This document shows, in pieces, positions 26,621-35,866 of a stretch of DNA of 44,816 bases (the stretch's first letter is position 1; each line of letters opens with the position of its first letter). Under the pieces are notes generated by a model. It was given only the letters and a program-made list of their open reading frames with translations, made no database searches and was not told the origin of the DNA. The stretch comes from an uncultured Chitinophagaceae bacterium. Its GTDB lineage: Bacteria > Bacteroidota > Bacteroidia > Chitinophagales > Chitinophagaceae. Both the position numbers and the translations under genes were made by a program. The stretch spans positions 1-44,816 of the forward strand of contig CALCEA010000013.1 of the NCBI GenBank assembly GCA_937900675.1, in the 5' to 3' direction.

Positions 26621-27763
26621 ATGATTAGAAAAATATTTTTTACACTTAGTATCTGTATTATTGGTCTTGCTAATACCAATCAATTATCTGCACAGACTAA
26701 GCCCATTTCTATTCAAAGTACTGCTGTACCATTTATGTTAATTTCTCCAGATGCTAGATCAGGTGGTATGGGAAATTTATCATTGGGAATGTCTGCTGAA
26801 TCAAATGATCTTTTTGGTAATAATGCGAAGCTTCCAATTTTAAAAGAAAAACAAGGTTTTTTAATTAACTATACTCCTTGGTTAAAAGATTTAGGATTAA
26901 CTGATGTTTATTTAGCAAGTGCTGGTTATTACAAAAAAATTGATGATAATAGTAGTATCAATAGCTCTCTAAGATTTTTCAGCTTAGGTAATATTCAATT
27001 TTCTGATGTTAATGGAACACCTACAACTGAACAAAGACCTAATGAATTTAGCTATGATTTTGGATATAGCTTTTTATTGTCGAATCAATTAAGTGCTGGT
27101 ATTACTCTTAGATATATTCATTCTAAACTGGTAACAGGATCCTTTATTGGTAATGCAATAGATTATAGAGCAGGCAATACTGTCTCTGGTGATTTAAGTC
27201 TGTTTTATAAACAAAGAGAAGATATGTCTGGTTGGCATGTGGGAATGTTATTGTCAAACTTGGGAGGTAAGATCAGTTATTCCAACGCTACAAAAAACAA
27301 ATATTTTATACCGGCTAATTTAGGAATTGGAATTGGATATTTAACTAAGTTAGATGTAGAAAATTCTATTGAACTGGGAGCGGACATCAATCGTTTATTA
27401 GTGCCTGCAAGTCCTTCTGCATCTGACCCGGATTATGCAGCATTGAAAGATCAATATTTTTCTCAATCAGTAATTTCAAGTTACTTCAATTCATTTACCA
27501 ATAAATATGGTATGCCTATTGGAGAATCATTGAAAATTTCGGTTGGTGCAGAATACAATTATACCAATCGATTTTATTTGAGAGCAGGATATTTTATTGA
27601 CAACAATAAGAACCTAGGTAACATGCAATATTTTACTTTGGGTACAAGTTTTCAATACCAACAATCTAAATTTAACATTTCTTATTTAGTGCCTTCTGGG
27701 GGTGGTTTAACTAAAAATCCATTGTCAAATACATTGAGGTTTGGTTCTGTGTTTTACTTCTAA
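26621..27763 (+). CDS. porV: T9SS outer-membrane protein PorV
   Basis: 380 aa, signal peptide ending near LSAQ (about residue 25). PorV is a FadL-like outer-membrane beta-barrel that takes cargo from the SprA translocon and brings it to PorU. Family sequence VPFMLISPDARSGGMGNLSLGM directly after the signal peptide, SLRFFSLGNIQFSD in the barrel, alternating aromatic beta strands throughout, and a C-terminal strand ending RFGSVFYF as expected for insertion by the BAM complex. It follows porU; TATCTTCG upstream (one mismatch to the -7 consensus) could give it an extra promoter. Confidence 0.93.
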   Translation: MIRKIFFTLSICIIGLANTNQLSAQTKPISIQSTAVPFMLISPDARSGGMGNLSLGMSAESNDLFGNNAKLPILKEKQGFLINYTPWLKDLGLTDVYLASAGYYKKIDDNSSINSSLRFFSLGNIQFSDVNGTPTTEQRPNEFSYDFGYSFLLSNQLSAGITLRYIHSKLVTGSFIGNAIDYRAGNTVSGDLSLFYKQREDMSGWHVGMLLSNLGGKISYSNATKNKYFIPANLGIGIGYLTKLDVENSIELGADINRLLVPASPSASDPDYAALKDQYFSQSVISSYFNSFTNKYGMPIGESLKISVGAEYNYTNRFYLRAGYFIDNNKNLGNMQYFTLGTSFQYQQSKFNISYLVPSGGGLTKNPLSNTLRFGSVFYF

Positions 27764-27784
27764 GCTTTTTTTCTAAATTATGCC

Positions 27785-27792
27785 TACTTTTG
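27785..27792 (+). promoter_or_regulatory. dut promoter -7 element (TACTTTTG)
   Basis: Exact TAnnTTTG match ending 6 bases before the ATG at 27799. It overlaps the in-frame TTG at 27790, which therefore is not the start. Confidence 0.55.
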
Positions 27793-27798
27793 TTGACC

Positions 27799-28239
27799 AT
27801 GCCAACTACTGTTAAAATTGTCAACAAGAGTCAACATCCTTTACCTGCATATGCAACTGCAGGTTCTTCAGGTGTGGATATAAGAGCCAATATTGATCAA
27901 CCCATTATTTTATCACCATTAGAAAGAGTGCTGGTTCCTACTGGATTGTTTTTTGAAATGCCTGAGCATTTGGAGGCACAGGTAAGACCAAGAAGCGGGT
28001 TAGCCATTAAGCAGGGGTTGACTTGTTTGAACACTCCTGGTACCATTGATGCAGATTATAGGGGGGAAGTAAAAGTTATTATGATCAATTTATCCAAAGA
28101 AGCGCAAACCATTCATAATGGAGATCGAATTGCACAGGTTGTTTTTCAAGCGGTAGAGAAAGTGCAGTTTGAACAAGTGGAACAATTAAATGAAACGGAT
28201 AGAGGGGCTGGAGGATTTGGCCACACTGGCAAAAACTAA
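27799..28239 (+). CDS. dut: Deoxyuridine 5'-triphosphate nucleotidohydrolase
   Basis: 146 aa from ATG 27799. Hydrolyses dUTP to dUMP, keeping uracil out of DNA and feeding dTMP synthesis. All five trimeric dUTPase motifs are present: 1 AGSSGVDIRA, 2 RPRSGLA, 3 NTPGTIDADYRGEVK (catalytic Asp), 4 GDRIAQVVFQ and 5 DRGAGGFGHTGKN at the flexible C-terminus. It is followed 4 bp later by the DUF4292 lipoprotein gene, so it leads a dut / DUF4292 / EnvC-like operon. Confidence 0.96.
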   Translation: MPTTVKIVNKSQHPLPAYATAGSSGVDIRANIDQPIILSPLERVLVPTGLFFEMPEHLEAQVRPRSGLAIKQGLTCLNTPGTIDADYRGEVKVIMINLSKEAQTIHNGDRIAQVVFQAVEKVQFEQVEQLNETDRGAGGFGHTGKN

Positions 28240-28243
28240 ATTA

Positions 28244-29056
28244 ATGAAAAAACTAGTTTATATATTATTTGCTGGATGGGTACTTTCTTCTTGTACCAAT
28301 GTGAAGAAGGTTCAAGTCATTCAAGATGCGCTATCTACATCAGATAGTAGCAGTTTGAAAAAAGTACCCGAGATTGATTCATTGGCCATTGTTAAAGAAA
28401 TTGTAGATCATTTTAATACCGATAAAATTGTATTCACAACAATGAATGCAAAAATTAAAGTGGACTATGAGTCTGAAAAAAATGCAGATACTTATGTGGC
28501 TAATATGAGTATTTTAAAAGATAGTGCCATTTATATTACAGTGAGAGGGGCAATGGGGGTTATTGGATTGAAGGCTTTAATCAAAAGAGATTCTGTAACC
28601 TTGTTTTATCCATTAACCAAAAAAATAGATAAAAGACCTTTGTTATCTCTTGTGGATATTGTTAAGATTCCATTTTCTTTTGCAACCATTCAAGATTTAG
28701 TAATAGGGAATCCAATATATATGGATAATGCCAAATTGGTTTCTTTCAAAAAAACGGATGATAGATTACAGGCAAGTTTGCTAGGTGCTTTGTTTAAGAA
28801 TCTGGTGGTATTGGATGCTGAGCATACTAAGATCTTACAATTGAAATTAGATGATGTAGATATTACCCAACATAGAACCTGTAATATTAGTTACAATAAC
28901 CATGTTAAAGTGGATAATATGACTTTCCCTTTAAATAGAGAAATTGCTATTGAAGGAAAATCAAAACTGATTATTCATATGGAGATTAAAGAGTATGGTT
29001 TTAATGAACCATTAAAATATACCTTTGCAATTCCAAGACCAGGAAAACGAAGATAA
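28244..29056 (+). CDS. DUF4292 lipoprotein, LolA/LolB-like
   Basis: 270 aa from ATG 28244. Lipoprotein signal MKKLVYILFAGWVLSSC with Cys17 as the lipid anchor. An upstream GTG-type in-frame start inside dut (28190) would put 18 residues before the signal and is rejected. The mature part (about 50-265) has the half-barrel strand pattern of DUF4292: TTMNAKIKVDYESEKN, ANMSILKDSAIYITVRG, MGVIGLKALIKRDSVTLFYP and a C-terminal LKYTFAIPRPGKRR. LolA/LolB-type folds carry lipids or lipoproteins across the periplasm; that role here is inference from fold. The EnvC-like gene begins 3 bp downstream. Confidence 0.82.
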   Translation: MKKLVYILFAGWVLSSCTNVKKVQVIQDALSTSDSSSLKKVPEIDSLAIVKEIVDHFNTDKIVFTTMNAKIKVDYESEKNADTYVANMSILKDSAIYITVRGAMGVIGLKALIKRDSVTLFYPLTKKIDKRPLLSLVDIVKIPFSFATIQDLVIGNPIYMDNAKLVSFKKTDDRLQASLLGALFKNLVVLDAEHTKILQLKLDDVDITQHRTCNISYNNHVKVDNMTFPLNREIAIEGKSKLIIHMEIKEYGFNEPLKYTFAIPRPGKRR

Positions 29057-29059
29057 AAT

Positions 29060-30406
29060 ATGATCAAAAAAATTATAGCTTTATTGCTTGTTTGTTTTGT
29101 TTTAATTGGCACCATAGATGCCCAAACAAATCCTTCTAGAGAAGAATTGCAAAAGCAAGAACAATCTTTAAGAAAAGAGCTAGATGAATTAAACCGTTTA
29201 CTGGAACAAACCAAGAATAATAAAAAAAGCTCATTGGGGCAATTGGCTGTTATTAGAAGTAAGATCGCGAAAAGAGAAGCATTAGTAAATGGCATTAGAA
29301 ATCAGGTAAAAATTTTAGATGCTGCGATTTATAATAACCAATTGGATGTACAAAGATTGAACAAGGATTTGGATACCTTAAAATCTAGATATGCAAAAAG
29401 TATCATTTTCTCTTACAAGGGTAGAAGTGGTTATGAATATCTAAATTTTTTATTTTCTGCAAAGAGTTTTAATGATGCTGTTAAAAGAATCACTTATTTA
29501 AAAAGCTATAGACAAAATAGAGAAGCGCAGGCAAATGCTATTAATATGTCTCAGAATGATTTGAATCAAAAAATCAATGTACTGAGTGATAATAAAAAAG
29601 ACAGATTGAAAACCCTATCTGTGCAAAAGGAACAATTGCAGGTATTAGAGCAAGATAAGAAAGAGCAAGATAAAGTAGTGAAGCAATTGAAAAGCAAAGA
29701 AGCTGAGATTACTGCTCAAGTGAAACAAAAAGAATCTCAGCGTCGTAAAATGCAACAGGCATTGACTGCATTAATTAGAAGAGAGATTCAAGAAGCGGAA
29801 AGAAAAGAAAAAGAAAGACTAGCAAAGATTAAAGCAGCCAATGCAGAAGCTGCAAATAAAACAAAAGCGCCTGAAAATAATGCTACTGCGAAAGCAAATA
29901 TAAAAATTGGCAAAGTAGATGGCGGCTTGGCTAGTACAACAGATAACAGACCTTACTCTGCTTTAGAAACCACAGAAGAAGGAAGAGAAACATCAATCTC
30001 TTTTGAGAACAATAAAGGAAATCTTCCTTGGCCCGTGGATAGAGGAAATGTATATGTACATTTTGGTGTGGAGAATATTCCAGGTACCAAGTTAAATAGA
30101 AAAAGCGATGGTATTGAAATTGCCTTACCAAAAGGTTCTGCAGTTAAAAGTGTGGCGAATGGCACAGTGATCTATGTGGGAGATGTAAATGGAGATCTGT
30201 CCATCTTTGTAAAACATGGTAAATATTTCACTACCTATTCTCATTTAAGTACAGCTAATGTAAGGGTAATGCAAGAAGTTAAAGCAGGTACAATATTGGG
30301 AAGATCTGGCGTGAATTTAGATGGAGAAGGTGCATTGTTGTTCTCAATAAACAATGAAAAAGTAGTTTTCTTTGATCCCGAATCTTGGTTAAAAAATAGA
30401 AGATAG
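29060..30406 (+). CDS. EnvC-like murein hydrolase activator (degenerate M23 domain)
   Basis: 448 aa. Signal peptide 1-22 (ending TIDAQ). A long coiled coil (about 25-260) starts REELQKQEQSLRKELDELNR and is rich in Lys, Glu and Gln. After a low-complexity linker (Ala/Lys/Asn) comes a LytM/M23 domain (about 315-445) with DGIEIALPKGSAVKSVANG and YSHLSTANVRVMQEVKAG. The zinc ligands look lost: the usual H-x3-D is RKSDG and the usual HxH is LLFSI. That matches EnvC and NlpD, which switch on cell-wall amidases during division rather than cut peptidoglycan themselves. The amidase partner is not in the window. Confidence 0.87.
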   Translation: MIKKIIALLLVCFVLIGTIDAQTNPSREELQKQEQSLRKELDELNRLLEQTKNNKKSSLGQLAVIRSKIAKREALVNGIRNQVKILDAAIYNNQLDVQRLNKDLDTLKSRYAKSIIFSYKGRSGYEYLNFLFSAKSFNDAVKRITYLKSYRQNREAQANAINMSQNDLNQKINVLSDNKKDRLKTLSVQKEQLQVLEQDKKEQDKVVKQLKSKEAEITAQVKQKESQRRKMQQALTALIRREIQEAERKEKERLAKIKAANAEAANKTKAPENNATAKANIKIGKVDGGLASTTDNRPYSALETTEEGRETSISFENNKGNLPWPVDRGNVYVHFGVENIPGTKLNRKSDGIEIALPKGSAVKSVANGTVIYVGDVNGDLSIFVKHGKYFTTYSHLSTANVRVMQEVKAGTILGRSGVNLDGEGALLFSINNEKVVFFDPESWLKNRR

Positions 30407-30439
30407 TTTTGTTATATTTACTATCTAATATTTGCTGCC

Positions 30440-31921
30440 ATGTCAAAATATATTCTGTCCTTTGATCAAGGGACAACAAGTAGTCGTGCCATTTTATTCG
30501 ACCATCAAGGTCAAATGCAATCCGTTGCACAAAAAGAATTCACACAAATTTTTCCAAAGCCAGGTTGGGTAGAGCATGATGCCATGGAAATTTGGAGTAC
30601 TCAAATTGGAGTAGCTTCAGAAGCTATTAGTAAAATCAATGCACAGTTATCAGATATTGCAGCCATCGGCATTACCAATCAAAGAGAGACTACTGTTGTT
30701 TGGAATAGAAAAACTGGATTGCCCATTTACAATGCTATTGTTTGGCAGGATAGAAGAACCGCAAGTTATTGCGATAGTTTAAAAGCAGATGGAAAAGCAT
30801 CTATGATACAAGAGAAGACTGGATTGATAATTGATGCTTATTTTTCTGGAACAAAAATCAAATGGATCTTAGATAATACACCTGGCGCAAGAGATTTAGC
30901 TGCTAAGGGAGATTTATGTTTTGGCACCATTGATACTTGGTTGGTTTGGAAATTAACCAATGGTAAAGTACATGTGACTGATGCGACCAATGCATCTAGA
31001 ACCATGTTATTCAATATTCATAGTTTAGAATGGGATAAAGAATTGTTGTCTTTATTAGATGTCCCCTCATCCATGCTTTCACAAGTAAAAAGTAGTAGTG
31101 AGATTTATGGAACAACCGAGCATTTGTTTTCACATCACGAGATTCCGATAGCAGGAATTGCAGGTGATCAACAAGCTGCTTTATTTGGACAAATGTGTAC
31201 TAGCCCTGGAATGGTAAAAAATACATACGGTACAGGATGTTTTATGTTAATGCATACTGGAGAGAAAGCAGTGCGTTCAAAAAACAATTTACTTACCACA
31301 ATTGCTTTGCAAATTAATGGACATACTTACTATGCATTAGAGGGCAGTGTTTTTATTGGTGGTGCTGTGGTGCAATGGTTAAGAGATGGATTACATTTAA
31401 TTAGAAACTCTTCTGAAATTGAAGCACTAGCATCTCAGGTGGATACTACAGATGGTGTTTATTTGGTTCCTGCTTTTGCAGGATTGGGTGCGCCTTATTG
31501 GAATCAACATGCAAGAGGAACCATTGTAGGAATTACCAGAGGAACTTCAAGTGCACATATCGCTAGAGCTGCTTTAGAAAGTATTGCTTTCCAAAGTTAC
31601 GATTTGATGAAAGCAATGGAATCTGATGCAGGAATCCCCATTGCAGAACTAAGAGTAGATGGAGGTGCAACCAATAATAATTTATTGATGCAATTTCAAT
31701 CTGATATCATCCATACCAAAGTGGTAAGACCAACTATGATTGAAACCACCGCATTGGGTGCTGCCTATTTAGCTGGGCTAGCGGTAGGATTTTGGAAAAG
31801 TCAAGAAGAGATTGCTGCTAAGTGGGCGATAGATAAAATATTTACACCACAAGAAAATATGGATAGAGCACAATTAATCAAAGGGTGGGAAAGAGCGATT
31901 AAAGCAACCAATAATTGGTAA
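30440..31921 (+). CDS. glpK: Glycerol kinase
   Basis: 493 aa, typical length. Phosphorylates glycerol to glycerol 3-phosphate. FGGY-family motifs: SFDQGTTSSRAILFD near the N-terminus, GITNQRETTVVWNRKTG, WQDRRTASYC, TYGTGCFMLMHTG (ATP-binding region), YLVPAFAGLGAPYW and the signature ELRVDGGATNNNLLMQFQSD. The aquaglyceroporin gene follows 50 bp downstream, giving a glycerol uptake and trapping pair. A TAATATTTG upstream has one extra base between TA and TTTG and may be its promoter. No glpD is in the window. Confidence 0.96.
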   Translation: MSKYILSFDQGTTSSRAILFDHQGQMQSVAQKEFTQIFPKPGWVEHDAMEIWSTQIGVASEAISKINAQLSDIAAIGITNQRETTVVWNRKTGLPIYNAIVWQDRRTASYCDSLKADGKASMIQEKTGLIIDAYFSGTKIKWILDNTPGARDLAAKGDLCFGTIDTWLVWKLTNGKVHVTDATNASRTMLFNIHSLEWDKELLSLLDVPSSMLSQVKSSSEIYGTTEHLFSHHEIPIAGIAGDQQAALFGQMCTSPGMVKNTYGTGCFMLMHTGEKAVRSKNNLLTTIALQINGHTYYALEGSVFIGGAVVQWLRDGLHLIRNSSEIEALASQVDTTDGVYLVPAFAGLGAPYWNQHARGTIVGITRGTSSAHIARAALESIAFQSYDLMKAMESDAGIPIAELRVDGGATNNNLLMQFQSDIIHTKVVRPTMIETTALGAAYLAGLAVGFWKSQEEIAAKWAIDKIFTPQENMDRAQLIKGWERAIKATNNW

Positions 31922-31971
31922 ACTATTCATTTTTTTGTAATTTAAAAACTGATTGCTAAAACCCAACACTT

Positions 31972-32682
31972 ATGACACCCTTTGTAGCTGAATTCATTGG
32001 AACTGCATTTATTATCATTATTGGAAATGGCGTTGTAGCCAATGTTGTTTTGCCTAAAACCAAAGGCCATAATGGAGGATTAATTTCCATTGTTTTGGGA
32101 TGGATGATAGCAGTTTTTGTAGGAGTGTATATGACTGCTGATAGTAGTGGGGCACATTTGAATCCAGCTGTTACTTTTGCATTAGCTGCAGCAGGAAAAT
32201 TTAGTTGGTCCTTAGTGCCCATGTATTTATTGGCACAAATCTTTGGTGCCATGTTGGGGGCATTTATAGTTTGGATGATTTATAAAGATCATATCAATGA
32301 GGCTGAGTCAGCGGGTGATCAATTAGCCATTTTTTCTACTGGTCCATCTATTAGAAGATTGCCTCAAAATTTTATCACAGAAACCTTGGCGACCATGGTT
32401 TTTATCCTTGGAGTCTTGTTTATACAGCCAGCTGAAAGCAAATTGGGGGCCTTATCTGCCTTGCCGGTAGCCCTTTTGGTAGGGGGAATTGGCTTTGGAA
32501 TGGGTGGTCCAACCGGTTGGGCGATCAATCCAGCCAGGGATTTAGGCCCTAGAATCATGCATTTTCTGCTTCCAATGAAGGGAAAAGGGGGTAGTGATTG
32601 GGCTTATGCTCCTATTCCAGTATTTGGCCCAATTGTAGGTGGAATTTTGGCCGGAATCATCTACACACAATTTTTGCAATAA
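31972..32682 (+). CDS. glpF: Aquaglyceroporin / glycerol uptake facilitator
   Basis: 236 aa, six transmembrane helices and two half-helices of the MIP family. Both NPA boxes are intact: AHLNPAVTFAL (first half) and WAINPARDLGPR (second half). The Asp directly after the second NPAR is the usual mark of glycerol channels against pure water channels. Pairing with glpK supports glycerol as substrate. The 3' end carries the TTTG of the atpD promoter inside the coding sequence. Confidence 0.93.
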   Translation: MTPFVAEFIGTAFIIIIGNGVVANVVLPKTKGHNGGLISIVLGWMIAVFVGVYMTADSSGAHLNPAVTFALAAAGKFSWSLVPMYLLAQIFGAMLGAFIVWMIYKDHINEAESAGDQLAIFSTGPSIRRLPQNFITETLATMVFILGVLFIQPAESKLGALSALPVALLVGGIGFGMGGPTGWAINPARDLGPRIMHFLLPMKGKGGSDWAYAPIPVFGPIVGGILAGIIYTQFLQ

Positions 32683-32703
32683 AGTCTCAAAACCTTACCT
32701 TTG
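32673..32703 (+). promoter_or_regulatory. atpD promoter (TTTG, 19 bases, TACCTTTG)
   Basis: A complete Bacteroidota-type promoter: -33 TTTG at 32673-32676 inside the end of glpF, 19-base spacer, and exact -7 TACCTTTG at 32696-32703. The ATG at 32721 follows after 17 bases. The best-formed promoter in the window together with that of queA. Confidence 0.7.
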
Positions 32704-32720
32704 CAGCCTAATTGAAAATT

Positions 32721-34214
32721 ATGGCAACAACAGGTAAAATCAAACAAATTATCGGTGCGGTAGTAGACGTACAGTTTTCTAACGGAGCGTCATTACCAGA
32801 AATCTACAATGCCCTTGAAATTCAAAAACCAGGTGGTGAAAAGTTAGTATTAGAAGTACAACAACATCTTGGAGAAGATAGTGTACGATCTATTGCGATG
32901 GATGGTACAGAAGGATTGGTTAGAGGAATGGAAGTGATCGATTTAGGAAAGCCAATTTCTATGCCAATCGGTGAAGGTATCAACGGTCGTTTATTCAATG
33001 TAACTGGAGATGCTATTGATGGTTTACCACAATTAGATAAATCTAATGGTCGTCCAATTCACGCTAATCCTCCAAAGTTTGAAGACTTAAGTACTGCAAC
33101 AGAAGTGTTGTTTACTGGTATTAAAGTAATTGACTTGATCGAGCCATATGCAAAAGGTGGTAAGATTGGTTTGTTTGGTGGTGCCGGTGTAGGTAAAACA
33201 GTGTTGATTCAAGAGTTGATTAATAATATCGCAAAAGGACATGGTGGTTTATCAGTGTTCGCAGGTGTGGGTGAGAGAACTCGTGAAGGAAACGATTTAT
33301 TGCGTGAGATGATTGAAGCAGGTATCATGAAATATGGTGATGCATTCAAACATAGCATGGAAGAAGGTGGATGGGATTTAAGTAAAGTAAACTTAGAAGA
33401 ATTAAAAGATTCTAAAGCTACTTTCGTATTCGGTCAAATGAATGAACCTCCAGGAGCGCGTGCTCGTGTTGCCTTAAGTGGTTTAACTATTGCAGAATAT
33501 TTCCGTGATGGAGATGGTACTGGAAAAGGAAAGGATATCTTATTCTTCGTAGATAATATCTTCCGTTTTACTCAAGCAGGTTCTGAGGTGTCGGCTTTAT
33601 TAGGTCGTATGCCATCTGCGGTAGGTTACCAACCAACATTGGCAACTGAGATGGGTTTAATGCAAGAGCGTATTACTTCAACAAAGAATGGTTCAATTAC
33701 TTCAGTTCAAGCGGTATATGTACCTGCCGATGACTTAACGGATCCTGCTCCAGCAACAACATTTGCTCACTTGGATGCTACAACAGTATTGTCTCGTAAG
33801 ATTGCCGATTTAGGTATTTACCCAGCGGTGGATCCATTAGATTCTACTTCAAGAATTTTAACTCCTGCAATTGTAGGTGACGCACATTATGATTGCGCTC
33901 AAAGAGTTAAAATGATTTTACAACGATATAAAGAATTACAAGATATCATTGCCATCTTAGGTATGGATGAATTAAGTGACGAAGATAAATTAGTAGTATC
34001 TCGTGCGCGTCGTGTTCAAAGATTCTTATCTCAACCTTTCCATGTAGCTGAACAGTTCACTGGTTTAAAAGGTGTGTTTGTATCAATCGAAGATACTATC
34101 AGAGGATTTAATGCAATCATGGATGGTGAAGTAGATGCTTATCCAGAAGCTGCATTCAACTTGGTAGGTACTTTAGAAGATGCTATTGAGAAAGGTAAGA
34201 AAATGATGGCTTAA
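32721..34214 (+). CDS. atpD: F1 ATP synthase subunit beta
   Basis: 497 aa from ATG 32721 (an in-frame TTG at 32712 would add three residues). The catalytic subunit of the F1 motor. Walker A GGAGVGKTVLIQELI, the catalytic-site GERTREGNDL, Walker B ILFFVDNIFRFTQAGSEVSA, and YVPADDLTDPAPATTFAHLDATTVLSR are all canonical. The codon choice is visibly cleaner (for example many CGT Arg codons) than in neighbours, as expected for a highly expressed gene. atpC follows 17 bp later; the other ATP synthase genes are not here, a split known in Bacteroidota. Confidence 0.98.
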   Translation: MATTGKIKQIIGAVVDVQFSNGASLPEIYNALEIQKPGGEKLVLEVQQHLGEDSVRSIAMDGTEGLVRGMEVIDLGKPISMPIGEGINGRLFNVTGDAIDGLPQLDKSNGRPIHANPPKFEDLSTATEVLFTGIKVIDLIEPYAKGGKIGLFGGAGVGKTVLIQELINNIAKGHGGLSVFAGVGERTREGNDLLREMIEAGIMKYGDAFKHSMEEGGWDLSKVNLEELKDSKATFVFGQMNEPPGARARVALSGLTIAEYFRDGDGTGKGKDILFFVDNIFRFTQAGSEVSALLGRMPSAVGYQPTLATEMGLMQERITSTKNGSITSVQAVYVPADDLTDPAPATTFAHLDATTVLSRKIADLGIYPAVDPLDSTSRILTPAIVGDAHYDCAQRVKMILQRYKELQDIIAILGMDELSDEDKLVVSRARRVQRFLSQPFHVAEQFTGLKGVFVSIEDTIRGFNAIMDGEVDAYPEAAFNLVGTLEDAIEKGKKMMA

Positions 34215-34231
34215 TCAATAAAGAACAAAGC

Positions 34232-34477
34232 ATGTTATTAGAAATATTATCACCAGAGAAGAAGTTATTTAGCGGAGATGTGCAAGGTGTTCAATTGCCG
34301 GGCATTGAGGGTTTGTTTGAAGTATTAGACAAGCACGCTCCTTTGGTAAGTGCATTAGGCGTTGGTCAAGTAAAGGTTTTACATAAATCAAGCCCTGCAG
34401 AAACTTATTCTATTAAAGGTGGTTTTGTAGAAGTTTTAAATAATAAGACGACTGTTTTAGTAGAAGGCGTATTATAA
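34232..34477 (+). CDS. atpC: F1 ATP synthase subunit epsilon, short form
   Basis: 81 aa. It consists of only the N-terminal beta-sandwich: MLLEILSPEKKLFSGDVQGV, LPGIEGLFEVLDKHAPLVSAL and YSIKGGFVEVLNNKTTVLVE. The C-terminal helical hairpin, which inhibits ATP hydrolysis in Escherichia coli-type epsilon, is absent. Short epsilon subunits are common in this phylum. It closes the atpD-atpC operon, with a strong terminator 26 bp after the stop. Confidence 0.93.
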   Translation: MLLEILSPEKKLFSGDVQGVQLPGIEGLFEVLDKHAPLVSALGVGQVKVLHKSSPAETYSIKGGFVEVLNNKTTVLVEGVL

Positions 34478-34502
34478 TAACAAAATATTATCATTTATAG
34501 GA

Positions 34503-34535
34503 ATCCTTCCCGTTGTTTCGGGAAGGATTTTTTTT
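34503..34535 (+). terminator. Intrinsic terminator of atpDC
   Basis: ATCCTTCCCG, loop TTGTTT, CGGGAAGGAT: a perfect 10-base stem followed by eight T. The clearest intrinsic terminator in the window. Confidence 0.93.
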
Positions 34536-34549
34536 GTAATTTGTAGTCC

Positions 34550-35866
34550 ATGAAAAAAACCTTTCCTGTAATATTTACTTTGATTGCCCTTTCTATATTG
34601 GGTATTTTGTTTATTCAAATTACTTGGTTACAAGGTCTATTCATTTTGTCTAAGAATCAATTAAGTGATAAGATTAATCAATCAGCTTTAATTGTATCCA
34701 ATGATATTAGTAAGAAAATGACGAGTGGCTTGTCTTTAAGATTGCCTAAAAGAGGTCTTTCCTTAAACGAAGAATATCACTTACATAGTTTTGATGAATC
34801 ATTGGTAGCAGATGTATATAGTTTTGGTGATTTGCAATCTAAAATCACAACAGCCTTAGAGAAAAATGGTTTAAAAGGTTTGGGTTATGAATTTGCGGTT
34901 TCAGATAAGAAGGGAAAGATTGAGATGATGAGTAAAAAGTTTGAAGAAGCTTATACCGATGATATTAATAGCTTACAAACTAGGGTTACTATAATACCTC
35001 AAGACATTATTGAGCCAGTTGGTCCATTCGAAACCATTATTATCATAGTTCCTAATGTTAGATTCTATTTATTGCAAACATTGAGATGGGTGATAGTAGG
35101 TGCGGTCTTGTTTATATTGATTGTATTCACTGCGTTTTTTATTACGCTTAGATCTTTATTAGTTCAAAGAAAGTTGAATGAGATCAAGCGCGATTTCATT
35201 AATAATATGACGCATGAATTAAAAACTCCACTGGCTACGATCTCTTTAGCAGTGGATGCTTTAAAAACCAATAAGGTACAATCAGACCCTGCGTCGGTTT
35301 CTTATTTTAGTAATATTATTAAAGAAGAGAATGTGCGCATGAATAAGCATGTGGAAGTAATATTACAAGCAGCTCAATTAGAAAAGAAAGAGTATGAATT
35401 AAATGCACAATCTGTTGATGTGCATGATTTGATCTTTGGGGTATTAGATAGTTTTAAATTACAATTAGAAGCAAAGCCTGCTTCCGTGGTGACTAATTTA
35501 GAAGCTGACCCTTCTGTGATTCAAGCAGATGAGGAATATTTGTTACATGTATTTTCTAACTTAATTGATAATGCAATTAAGTATTCAAAAGATACCATTG
35601 ATATCACTATTACAACGGCGACGATTGGTAATAAAATACAAATAGCTTTTCAAGACAAGGGAATTGGAATGGATGCCGATACCAGTAAACATATATTTGA
35701 AAAGTTCTATCGTGCTCATTCTGGTAATATCCACAATGTAAAAGGTTTTGGATTGGGAATGAGTTATGTGAAATGGGTAATGGATATTCACAAGGGTTCT
35801 ATCAAAGTGGACTCTGCTTTAGATAAAGGAACAACTATAACTTTGATTTTACCTACGCATGCCTAG
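34550..35866 (+). CDS. Membrane sensor histidine kinase
   Basis: 438 aa. Transmembrane helix at about 6-28, a periplasmic sensor region of about 145 residues without a recognisable domain, and a second helix at about 175-205. HisKA domain with phospho-acceptor His222 (NNMTHELKTPLATISL). HATPase domain with N-box FSNLIDNAIKYSKD, G1 DKGIGMD, F-box FEKFYRAHSG and G2 VKGFGLGMSYVKWV. No response regulator gene adjoins it, so the partner is elsewhere or the kinase is an orphan. It starts just after the atpC terminator; its stop codon overlaps the convergent queA stop by 4 bp. Confidence 0.92.
   Translation: MKKTFPVIFTLIALSILGILFIQITWLQGLFILSKNQLSDKINQSALIVSNDISKKMTSGLSLRLPKRGLSLNEEYHLHSFDESLVADVYSFGDLQSKITTALEKNGLKGLGYEFAVSDKKGKIEMMSKKFEEAYTDDINSLQTRVTIIPQDIIEPVGPFETIIIIVPNVRFYLLQTLRWVIVGAVLFILIVFTAFFITLRSLLVQRKLNEIKRDFINNMTHELKTPLATISLAVDALKTNKVQSDPASVSYFSNIIKEENVRMNKHVEVILQAAQLEKKEYELNAQSVDVHDLIFGVLDSFKLQLEAKPASVVTNLEADPSVIQADEEYLLHVFSNLIDNAIKYSKDTIDITITTATIGNKIQIAFQDKGIGMDADTSKHIFEKFYRAHSGNIHNVKGFGLGMSYVKWVMDIHKGSIKVDSALDKGTTITLILPTHA

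Noticed and set aside
28190..28243. Start of the DUF4292 lipoprotein inside dut
   Set aside because: It would put 18 residues before a textbook lipoprotein signal; ATG 28244 follows the dut stop by 4 bp.
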